Shown in pieces: positions 26,374 to 34,837 of a DNA stretch of 46,907 nucleotides (positions are counted from its first letter, which is position 1; the number at the start of each line of letters is the position of its first letter). The translations under genes were made by a program, and so were the position numbers. The notes below the pieces were generated by a model, which searched no databases, was not told the DNA's origin, and saw only the letters and a program-made list of their open reading frames with translations. Source of the stretch: Ministeria vibrans ATCC 50519 (taxonomy: Eukaryota > Opisthokonta > Filasterea); assembly GCA_943704425.1 (NCBI GenBank), contig CALSCP010000774.1, positions 122,301 through 169,207 of the forward strand, in the 5' to 3' direction.

Positions 26374-28539
26374 ACATGACTATAACGCACCTTGGTGCAG
26401 AGACTGAGTGGTCGTGTCTTCACGATAAACGCATGGCCGATGCGATCTGCACGACCCCGCAATACCACCAGATCTTCATGCCCCACCGCAATATACCTAC
26501 AGCAACGATACCCATTGAAGAAAACCCCCCAGACTATCCCTTTGGATTTTGATACGTTGGTAGCATTTGGCCGTCGCTGAAGACCTCGTTGCACGAGAAA
26601 ATGTGCTCTGTGCTTGTGCGTTCCATCCACTCGTCGACATCGACACTCTCGCACGCACTCAAATCTTCATCGCGTGCAGCAAACATGGTAGTAGCTGTAG
26701 TAGTAGTAGTAGATGTGCTAGTGGTAGTGGTCGGGGTGGCAGAAGACAATGTGCCTGCGGCCGACGCGTGCGGCTCGTCGTCTTCGTCAATACTAAAGGA
26801 TGGCACCGCTGAGGCTCGTACGTCAGTCTGGAAGAGTTGTTTCTGTGGCAACTGACTTGCCGCACCACCTGCGCTACCCAGCTTAGCCCCCTTGGATGTA
26901 TCCAAGCCCACCCCAATGTCATTTAGCTCCGGCTCGTTCTTGACCATCTTGACAAAGTCGTCTTTCACCTTTGACGATTTCTCCTTGAGATAATCAGACC
27001 AGGCTTTCCACGACAATGACGAATACGCCCCAGATGGCTCATCCGATGACGACCCTGCTGCTGCGACTCCTGTTCTTGTTGCCCCCGTTGTTGCTGTTGT
27101 TGTTGCAGCTGCTGCTGCTCCACTTGGCGCTGTTCCTTTTACCACGCCCGGGGCGTGGGCACACAGTCGTGACAGGGCAGCATAACCACCGTCAAGGAGA
27201 CTCACATACTTGCGTCCACGTTGCAAAAAACGTGCTACCACCATGTGCACCCGCGCATCCTCCTCTTCCCCATCCACACCACTAGCACTCCCAGTCCCCA
27301 TGAAACACAAATGTCGCTTGCCCGACGGATCAACAGCGGCTGCCGCGGCCGTGTAAGCCTCTGGGTCGTCCATCATGAGTGACGCATCCAGATGGTGTGC
27401 ATAAGGTCCTGCATGACCTGCGCTCGCCCGACTGGCCGCCGATCGACAGTCCACAATAAGATATTCATAAATAAGTGGCGATGCAGAGGGTGCAGATGCA
27501 TCGTCGATGCGAGTCGTCGCATGCACCACAGTCCACACTTCCTTTGCCGACACAGAGACACACAGCGGAATAGGCAGGGCCGTTTCCCGCACTGCAAAAC
27601 ACATCAAACAAAAAGAAAAGGGAAAAAAAAAGGTCGTATTAACTATGTGATATATCTACTATAATTATCGTGCAGTACCTGAGAAGAGCGGAGCATAGAC
27701 ACGTTTGCAAAAAGAAGGGGGCGTCTGTGCGCCGTAGTGACGGGCAACAGCACAGAAATCGGCAATGTCCTCGACATTGAGCTGCGACGGAATGCCCGGC
27801 AGCAGTTCGAGAAGATCGTGAGCGGAGGTGGCGGAGAGGACTGCGTCGCGAAAATTGACCACAATCACGAGAGAGAGGAAGAAGATAAGAAAGGGATCGG
27901 CGTCGACAAAGTAGGCGTCCCAGACAGCGCGAATCACGGGAGTCGAACAGCGCTCGGCAAAGAGTGTGCGCAGCCAGGGTGCGCTGAACGACTCGGGCGC
28001 AAGTTTGAGCGAATCGAGGTGCACACACACGGCCGGGTCGTGGTACATGAAGAGCAGACGCAGAACGGCAAAGGGAAGCGCACCAGCCTCACTGCAATGA
28101 CGCGGCACATAGTTGCTCAGAATGGCATAGAGGCAGTTGTAGACGGTGCCATCGCCGAGGCCAAGCCCCACCAGGGGTCGCACGAGAGCGGGCCAGCCTC
28201 GCTCGCGCGTAAAGTGCAGCGTGCGTGCCTTGCAATAGTACGTAATGACGCGCTCCATACTCGACGCAAGTTCTTCGTCGCCATCCGCCACACGCACACA
28301 TTCCGCATGCAGCACGTCCTGCTCGGCAAGATCAAGCGCATGTGCATCGGCATCGCCCGCACTCAGCAAGTCTGGCTTGCGATCAACGCCGAGAACGTGC
28401 TACAAACCCAAACCGACTTTGTTTTCAAAAAAAAAAAAAAAAAAAAAAAAAGACAAAGAGAGAAGAAGAGAAGAAGAAGTAGAAATGGAAGCGCTTCTCA
28501 CTTGATGCCGGCGGTACGCCAGTTTGCTCCCTTGGGCAT
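26079..28539 (-). CDS. TBC1D23: TBC1D23 homologue (TBC / rhodanese / PH-like Golgi tether)
   Basis: Firm exons: 28399-27679, 27591-26556, 26496-26391, 26288-26079 (TAA); 690 residues. The TBC part includes YNCLYAILSNYVPRHC and STPVIRAVWDAYFVDADPF; the arginine and glutamine fingers of active RabGAPs are not evident, as in human TBC1D23. A rhodanese-like domain follows (YLIVDCR, then HLCFMGTGS), without an active-site Cys loop. The C-terminal PH-like domain spans HIFSCNEVFSDGQMLP, YIAVGHEDLVVLRGR and KITQKKRHANLLTFMF, then an acidic tail. In animals the protein tethers endosome-derived vesicles to trans-Golgi golgins. The N-terminus is uncertain: an ATG exon at 28539-28502 ends in phase 2 while the next exon starts in phase 0, with a 25-A run in the intron between them. 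Confidence 0.85.
26334..26372. repeat. (CA)n microsatellite in intron
   Basis: About 39 bp of pure CA dinucleotide in the 102-nt intron 26390-26289 of the TBC1D23-like gene. Confidence 0.9.
28427..28451. repeat. 25-bp poly-A run in the first intron of the TBC1D23-like gene
   Basis: 25 consecutive A on the plus strand (poly-T in the sense of the gene), close to the acceptor at 28400. Length errors are likely here. Confidence 0.9.
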
Positions 28540-29586
28540 ATTGATAGAGTATTGGAAAAGAGTGATTAGAATTTAGATTAGAACTGGTTGAATCACAAAC
28601 GAAAAGCGACGACACAAACAGCTCAGAACCACTTTGTAAGCTACAGAAGCATCAAGAGGGAAAAGAGACAGGTTGGCTGGAGGCCTGACAAGTGACGCGA
28701 TGGGGCTTTTTCTGAGAGAGACAAGTCAGTGACTATTCAGTGCAGACACCTTCACTCTTCCGTCTCTCCGACAGATCCCAACTCAGCCTCCCCCGAGCCA
28801 CGTACTCGGCGATGGCTTTCGCTTCTCGAATCTCAGTGGCTGCTGCCCGTCTACGCACTTCGGATGAGCCGCTAGAGCGCAGACTGCAGAGGTAGCTCGT
28901 AGGCCGTAGCTTTACATGCGCTTTACATCACAAGACACGGAAAGATACCCTTAAAAACCCCCCTACGGTCACGACGCACTCGCTCGCGACCCGTCTCTGC
29001 CTCACTGGGCGACCGTAAACAGTTGTGTCCTCATTATCCATCGATATTAATCAATGCTCGTAAATCCTAGTGCGAACTCTTAGCGTATAGTTTCTCGCAC
29101 AGAAAATTCATCGGTGGGAGAAACGTGCTCAACAAGTTACCCCCCAACGTTGCAAAAAAAGAAAAAAACGCGGAACAAATCCTACAGCGAATGCCTCTGT
29201 TCTTGCCTCAACCAAACACCCCTCTCATCAGCTATGCATCTGAACGGTTGCCGATGCGATTCATGTTCTCCTTCCTTGCTCCTGCGACATCCGCGTCTCA
29301 TCCCAAAAAGAAACAGGCAGAAATATGAAATATCCTCACCGTCTACGCGCGCGCGCGCGCTGCGTTCTCAACCCGTTGTGGACTTCCACCATGGCACTGC
29401 ACCCCCGGCCGCAAGGGCGCGCACCCAGTATTTCATTTCGTGTGGCTGAGCGTTAGAAACAGCTCGAAACGAGTCCATGAGAAAAAAAAAAAAATCTCTC
29501 TGCGCGCGTCAGAGATAACCAACGAAAAAACGGACTACAGTTTTTAAGTCGTTATCACAACCAGGGAGCGCGACTCAGCAAGCCGA
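28540..29586. other. Divergent intergenic region of about 1 kb
   Basis: Separates the TBC1D23-like gene (minus) from the Zn2Cys6 gene (plus). It may hold a missed first exon of the former. A (CG)n run at 29346-29360 and a CTCTG/CAGAG hairpin around GCGCGCG near 29496-29514 lie upstream of the plus-strand start. A 111-codon open frame at 29114-29449 shows no family resemblance or codon bias. I see no tRNA or other RNA gene. Confidence 0.5.
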
Positions 29587-31821
29587 ATGGAGCCTATTCA
29601 ACCAAGCGAAAGTACGAAAGCGCCCGAGAAGCAAGAGGCGTCGCAAGCGTCGCAACCATCCGCCGCGTTTGCGACGCCACCGCAAGTCGCGCTCCCTGGT
29701 GGCGGCAATGCCGCCAGTGGAGCCGACCCCAATGCTATGAATGCCTTCATGAGTGCGTTCACCTCGCAAATGGCTCAAAATCCGTTATTGTCAGCCACAA
29801 ATCCCCTCATGAGCTCGATGATGGCAAATCCTATGATGGCCATGATGATGATGGCAGCCTTCTCGCAAAACGCCGCTGTGAAAACGGCATCGGCTAGCGC
29901 CGACCCGTCTGGAAGTGCCCCCGATCCACAAAGTCATGGTACGCATGACGCCACTGCACATTTGCAGCAGCAGGCGCCAATGATGCCGCAAATGATGGGC
30001 ATGGGCATGCCACAGATGCAATGGCCCATGCCCGGCATGTGGGGTATGGGAAACATGGGCGGGATGGGTGCGGCGCCTTTTTTTTCTTCGTTTAACCCAT
30101 ATGCGCCCGCCGCCATGTCCGCCGCAATGGGCGGCTATCCGCCCATGCCCATGGCCGACATGATGGACATGGGTGGCGTCGCTGGAAACCCCGCAGCGAT
30201 GGCAGCAGCAGCAGCATCGGCGGCGGCATCTGCTGCGGATGGTCTGACGTCGGTAGAAAATAATTCGGCCTTGGCGGAGAATGCAAACACTGATGACGAG
30301 ATGAATTCGCACCATCGACAACCGCACACGATGCAGCAGCTGCAGCATCGAACCTCGACATCACCAACGGACCACAGCGCGCACCATGTCACCGTGGCAA
30401 AGCGCAGCGGAGGCCGCGGCCGACCCATGGGGCGGAAAAACGGCGCTTCCCCCGCGTTATCATCCTCTCACTCCCGCTTACCCGCAAGCGACGACAACGA
30501 TCACCATCACCCAATGTCGCTCGATGACGAGGCAACCACACCCGTGTCGCAGGCGGGACACGAGTCGTCCCCTTCGCGATTCAGCGTTAGCGGTCGCGAG
30601 ATCAAGCGGCCCGCCTCGGCTGGCGACTACCTCGACTCCGAGCGTGCCGTGTCGCTTTTGCCCGAGTCGTCTGCCCGTGCCACCCCGTACACTCGCAAAG
30701 TGCCTGCAGCAGCGCGTCGCAAGAGCACCGACAACGATCCCGAAATCCGCAACCTTGCTGGCGCTGCTGCCATTGGCGGACACCACTTTGTGTCGGCGCG
30801 CAAGACCCAAGAACGCCGTCGTCCTCGCATGCGTGTTTCCGTCTCCTGCTTGCCCTGTCGCTCGTCGCACCGCGCCTGCAATGGCTCGCGTCCTTGTAAC
30901 CGCTGCACTCGCCTTGAGATTGCCGACATGTGCGTCAACGCCATCCAGCGTCGCCGTGGACCCGCTCCCAAGAAGCCCGAGGACCAGGCGGCGGCCGCCG
31001 AGCTTTTTGAGAAGCAACAGCGTCAGCTCAACTCTTTTTCCATGACCGTACGCCCCTATGCGCTTCATGCGGGCACTCAGCTCGACGCCAATGGCCAGGC
31101 CATCAGTGGCAGCGGTGGACCCATCCGCCACCGCCACGTGCACCGCCAGCGCGCGTCTGCCAGCACTGTGGCCGCAGCTGGCTCGAGCGTCGTCAGTCGC
31201 AAGGGTCACACGCGCGCTGCGGCGCTCGCCAACCCGTTTATCAACAAGGGTGCCGACGACACCGATTCGGATTTGGACGAGGAAGAAATGCGCCAGCGGA
31301 TCGACGAGATGGGCTCTATGGACGGACTGGAGGAGTTGGACGACGAGGAAGATGAAGACGAAGAAGAGGAGGAAGACGAGGAGGAGAAGGGAAAGGTGAT
31401 GGAGGAGTTTGCGCGAGCGAGCGCGACAGAAGCGCAGTCGGAGGACAACGGGGAGGTGGAGGAGACACGCACCGAGTCGTTCCGCCATGGCGATGACGCT
31501 GATGTGGATGAGGATGATGAAGGAAAACAGTTGGACATGACAGCCCCTCACACCACCACCGCAACAACTACAATGTTGGCCGCTAAGGCTAGTGACGGCG
31601 ATGATGAGAGCAACGACATCGTAGTTGATTCCGGCTCTGACGAAAGCACAACCCACAACAACAACAACAACGCACAGCCCACCGACAAGCACCCGCCGCG
31701 TCTCTCTCGCCAACAACAACAGCACGCGGTCTCTCCCACTCTCCCAAAGGCCCACTCGCCTCCTCCCGCCCCCAAAAACCGTCGTGGTCGTCCTCCGAAT
31801 CGCCCTCGCGCCAATGTTTAA
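29587..31821 (+). CDS. Zn(2)-Cys(6) binuclear cluster transcription factor
   Basis: Single exon, 744 residues. A Gal4-type cluster lies at residues 421-449: C421-x2-C424-x6-C431-x5-C437-x2-C440-x8-C449, within CLPCRSSHRACNGSRPC, with a basic stretch after it (IQRRRGPAPKK). Such clusters bind two zinc ions and contact CGG half-sites. Two AT-hook-like motifs flank it: GGRGRPMGRK near residue 277 and RRGRPPNRPR at the C-terminus. The N-terminal third is Met/Ala/Gln-rich (MMANPMMAMMMMAAF; MGMGMPQMQWPMPGMWGMG), and residues 558-660 are highly acidic, as in activation domains. The fungal middle-homology region is not apparent. The cluster itself is clear; targets cannot be inferred. Confidence 0.85.
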   Translation: MEPIQPSESTKAPEKQEASQASQPSAAFATPPQVALPGGGNAASGADPNAMNAFMSAFTSQMAQNPLLSATNPLMSSMMANPMMAMMMMAAFSQNAAVKTASASADPSGSAPDPQSHGTHDATAHLQQQAPMMPQMMGMGMPQMQWPMPGMWGMGNMGGMGAAPFFSSFNPYAPAAMSAAMGGYPPMPMADMMDMGGVAGNPAAMAAAAASAAASAADGLTSVENNSALAENANTDDEMNSHHRQPHTMQQLQHRTSTSPTDHSAHHVTVAKRSGGRGRPMGRKNGASPALSSSHSRLPASDDNDHHHPMSLDDEATTPVSQAGHESSPSRFSVSGREIKRPASAGDYLDSERAVSLLPESSARATPYTRKVPAAARRKSTDNDPEIRNLAGAAAIGGHHFVSARKTQERRRPRMRVSVSCLPCRSSHRACNGSRPCNRCTRLEIADMCVNAIQRRRGPAPKKPEDQAAAAELFEKQQRQLNSFSMTVRPYALHAGTQLDANGQAISGSGGPIRHRHVHRQRASASTVAAAGSSVVSRKGHTRAAALANPFINKGADDTDSDLDEEEMRQRIDEMGSMDGLEELDDEEDEDEEEEEDEEEKGKVMEEFARASATEAQSEDNGEVEETRTESFRHGDDADVDEDDEGKQLDMTAPHTTTATTTMLAAKASDGDDESNDIVVDSGSDESTTHNNNNNAQPTDKHPPRLSRQQQQHAVSPTLPKAHSPPPAPKNRRGRPPNRPRANV

Positions 31822-33238
31822 TCTTTTGGGTTTTTTTATTCGCACAAGGTACCCCCTTTTTTTCCTTTTTGTTTTTGTCTAATCTTTCGGAAATCTTTTG
31901 TTGACTATTCAATGTGACGATAACCCAAAGGCGAATAATTGTAATTATATTCCGATATCACAAAATTGTAAATGGTTCAAAAATAAGAGAGTTGAGAAAA
32001 AAGTGATATCTAAGCACACACAAAAAATAGATTGAGAACGAAAAAAAAGAGAAAAAAATGATGAAAGAGAGAGGGGGGGAGGGAGAGTAAGCGGAAGTGA
32101 CGTATTGTTTTGTGGAGCGGTTCCTGTCTGAACACCCGTCCCATGTAAAAGGGCGTCTATAGTCAAACCCCCCCACGCACGCATATGCATACATCCACAG
32201 GAAAACGTATCGCTCACTCGCAACTTACTCGCAACTCTCTCTTTATTTTTCTAATATTGTGATTAATTTTGGTGAGTTGTGTTGTGTGTGACGGTGGGGG
32301 GTTCTTTCTTGTGTGTGTTGTGTGTGTGTATGTGTGGTGTGCGCTTAAATTTGTTTTTTTTGGTCCGTTCAAGTTTTCTTTTTTTGGCTCTTTTTCGCTC
32401 TCTTTTCACTTTTTTTTGAGTGTGAGAGATTGAAACGGGGGAAAAGGGGAAAGTGAGAATAGTCACAAGAAGGACGAATTTTGTACGACAGTTTAAGGCA
32501 TTTTATTCACGCTTTACTGTAAAGGCAGTGCACTACATTTCAATCTCCCTCCCACTTTCTTTTATTGCCTTTTCTCTTTTTGTCTTTTCTGTTCTCTCTT
32601 TTTTGTATGTTTTCCTTTTTTCGCTCTTTTTTTTGTTCATTTTTGCAATGAATAGTATGAACGATAACTATTGTAATCTGATTGGATAGTTTTTAATCCG
32701 TTTTTCTTTGCGGTCTTTTTTTGCGAAAACTATATTAAGAACAGTGACTGAAACTCTTTTTTTTCTCTGTTTAGATTTATTAATATTATTATTGGTTTTG
32801 GCTCCTTAAGAAAAAGCGTGTGTGAAGTTTGTACAGATCGAGGGAGAAGAGAAGAAAGAATATAAGGAAAGTAAAGAAGTTCAGGAGCTTATTAAAATAT
32901 CTATATAGTCAGCAGAAGAAGTATATAACCCATTTATTAACGATGTAAGATTGAAATAAAAGGTTTCTTTTCAATAAATGCAGTAATAAACCTGCTTTCC
33001 TGAAAGAAGTGCAACCCTAATATATTCACATTAATTATTTTCTTTTTTATTGACTGCGGGTAGCTCACTCCCTTTGGCTCTTCTCCCTCCTTCTTTCTTT
33101 TTTCCTCCTTCTCTCCCTCTCTCTCTCATATCACTTGTCATAATAATAATAATAATAATCATAATCATAATAATTTAATAATAATAATAATTATTATTAT
33201 TATTTCATTTTACAGTGACAATAATAATAATCATGTTG
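31822..33238. other. 1.4-kb convergent intergenic region
   Basis: Lies between the stop codons of the Zn2Cys6 gene (plus) and the ZIP gene (minus). It consists of T-rich and GA/GT-rich stretches (32041-32095, 32275-32420, 32560-32640), an AT-rich middle and an ATT microsatellite at about 33141-33201. Open frames are short and low-complexity. I see no coding exon or RNA gene. Confidence 0.6.
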
Positions 33239-34753
33239 TCAAACATTATTGAGAAGGAGCACCGCAATGAAACCCACAAAAAAGGCGAGACTGATAAAGG
33301 GGGTGTCAACATCGTCTTCGGCGTGAGCTTCGGGAAGAAGCTCCTCGGCAATGAGATAGAGTAGGGCGGCCGTGCCAAAGGCAATGAGAGCGGAGAAAAC
33401 GGGGGAGGAAGGGGGAACGGAGGAGAGGGCAGCAGATCCAATCAGAGCGCCGACAAACATAAGGAGGGGCAGAAGGGAGGTGATGATAATGCGAGTGGGG
33501 AGGGGCAGGCGTGAAGAGGACGAGAGGGCCGCCGAGAGCGACATGCCCAGAAAGGTCATTTCAATGGTGAGGGCGATGGTCATGAGGATGCCCGCTTGGA
33601 GGGAGGTGGCGCTCATGAGGCCGATGAGGAGGCCGTCCTGGAGGATGTCGATGGCAACGGCGAGCAGAAAGGCCCACGGGAAGTGCTTTGTATGCGTGGT
33701 GGGTGAGGAAGTCGTTGTGTGAGGAGCACTGGAAGAATGACTGGAGGGAAGCGCGGTGGAGGAAACGGGGAGGAGCGGAGCGTCGTCGTCGTTGTGGTTG
33801 TTGTTGGTGTTGTCGTCGTCGTCGTTGAGCGAGATCCGCTCCGCATTGTTATTGCTGTTGTTAATGTTGTTGTGGAGGTGGGCACTGACGACGAGAGAGG
33901 TGCGAATGGGCGACTTGGTGATGCTGAGAATGGAGGAGGAGCGGTTGAAGAGCGACGGGTTGGGCGGTGCTCGAGAGGCGGCGACCGACATTGACATGCG
34001 ATGCGCCATTTGCGGCGGCGGTGGAGAAGGCAGGGAGTGGATGACTTCACTCGCAGGCAGGGTATGCGATGCCTCCTCTTCTTCCTTTTTGTTGTCTTGT
34101 TCGGCTCTGCTCTCGCACAGTCCTGTGACCACTTTGATTCCCAGCATGAGCACCGTCCCCGCAAAGAACCCACTCAAGGTCGCCCACCACTGGACGTGGG
34201 GAGCCGCGAGCAAGGGAACCAACTCGACGGCCACAGACGCGGTCAGAATGCCTGCCGACAGATGGTTGAAGACGCAGCGGAGGACGGCACCGGGCACGTG
34301 CCAGGCAGCGAGCGCCGCGCCTGAGATCATGAAGAGAGCGGTGATGGCAACGAAGATGGCGGCCTGACCAAACTGCTTGGCAACATCTGCCGCTCCCGTC
34401 ACTAGCACCTGTAGCATGTTGCTATGCTGCTGCTCCAGGGCATCGATTGAGGCGCACGAGACGCTTGACGCGCCGTTGTGGAGGAGAGACAGTTGCAAAT
34501 CAACATGCCCACTGCCATTGGCGGGATAGAGCGCCAGACGAGGGCTGACGGTGCACACGGTGGCGTCGCTGCATAGACAAACAACCTTGCCAGTCGCACT
34601 GGCATTGCTGTGCGTCACCAAGAGCGAGACGGACACATTTTGACCCGACAATCCCGTCAGAAAGTCCGTCGAAAATCTCAGGTCGCAATCCGCAACCGAG
34701 GCAAACGCAAGCATCGCTACCACCAAAGCAATGCACGAGTATCTCACACTCAT
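33239..34753 (-). CDS. ZIP-like metal transporter with N-terminal luminal domain
   Basis: Single exon, 504 residues. A signal peptide (MSVRYSCIALVVAMLAFASV) precedes an extracellular or luminal domain with N-glycosylation sites (NVS, NAS, NGS). Membrane segments start at about residue 126 (FGQAAIFVAITALFMISGAA). The ZIP core is seen as HLSAGILTASVAVELVPLL, AVAIDILQDGLLIGL, IALTIEMTFLGMSLS and AEELLPEAHAEDD. The metal-site helices lack the usual His of HSxxDG and HExPHE and use Asp/Glu, as in a ZIP subgroup common in bacteria. A long cytosolic loop is Ser/Asn/Asp-rich (microsatellite-coded NN and DDDD runs). It starts 85 bp from the divergent Sec6 gene. Likely divalent metal transport; substrate unknown. 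Confidence 0.8.
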   Translation of the reverse strand: MSVRYSCIALVVAMLAFASVADCDLRFSTDFLTGLSGQNVSVSLLVTHSNASATGKVVCLCSDATVCTVSPRLALYPANGSGHVDLQLSLLHNGASSVSCASIDALEQQHSNMLQVLVTGAADVAKQFGQAAIFVAITALFMISGAALAAWHVPGAVLRCVFNHLSAGILTASVAVELVPLLAAPHVQWWATLSGFFAGTVLMLGIKVVTGLCESRAEQDNKKEEEEASHTLPASEVIHSLPSPPPPQMAHRMSMSVAASRAPPNPSLFNRSSSILSITKSPIRTSLVVSAHLHNNINNSNNNAERISLNDDDDNTNNNHNDDDAPLLPVSSTALPSSHSSSAPHTTTSSPTTHTKHFPWAFLLAVAIDILQDGLLIGLMSATSLQAGILMTIALTIEMTFLGMSLSAALSSSSRLPLPTRIIITSLLPLLMFVGALIGSAALSSVPPSSPVFSALIAFGTAALLYLIAEELLPEAHAEDDVDTPFISLAFFVGFIAVLLLNNV

Positions 34754-34837
34754 ACCAGCAAGTATTTGTTACACGTTAATATAAAAAATGACCCAAAATT
34801 ATTCACATTAAACATTATTTTGACAAACTTTTTTTTT
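34754..34837. promoter_or_regulatory. 84-bp bidirectional promoter region (ZIP / Sec6)
   Basis: Only 84 bp separate the two outward-facing start codons. The segment is AT-rich, with TTAATATAAAAAATG near 34776 and a T run just before the Sec6 ATG. Both genes must share control sequence here or extend it into each other. Confidence 0.45.

Noticed and set aside
29114-29449. 111-codon plus-strand frame as a small gene
   Set aside because: No motif, no supporting splice or codon signal, and it overlaps other short frames in the same intergenic region.
28540-29586. tRNA or small RNA gene in the 1-kb divergent region
   Set aside because: No cloverleaf, A/B box pair or other RNA signature could be found by eye.
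30478-31845. 455-codon open frame antisense to the Zn2Cys6 gene
   Set aside because: The sense frame encodes a recognisable zinc cluster. The antisense frame is a by-product of codon bias and yields low-complexity Arg/Val/Leu-rich sequence.
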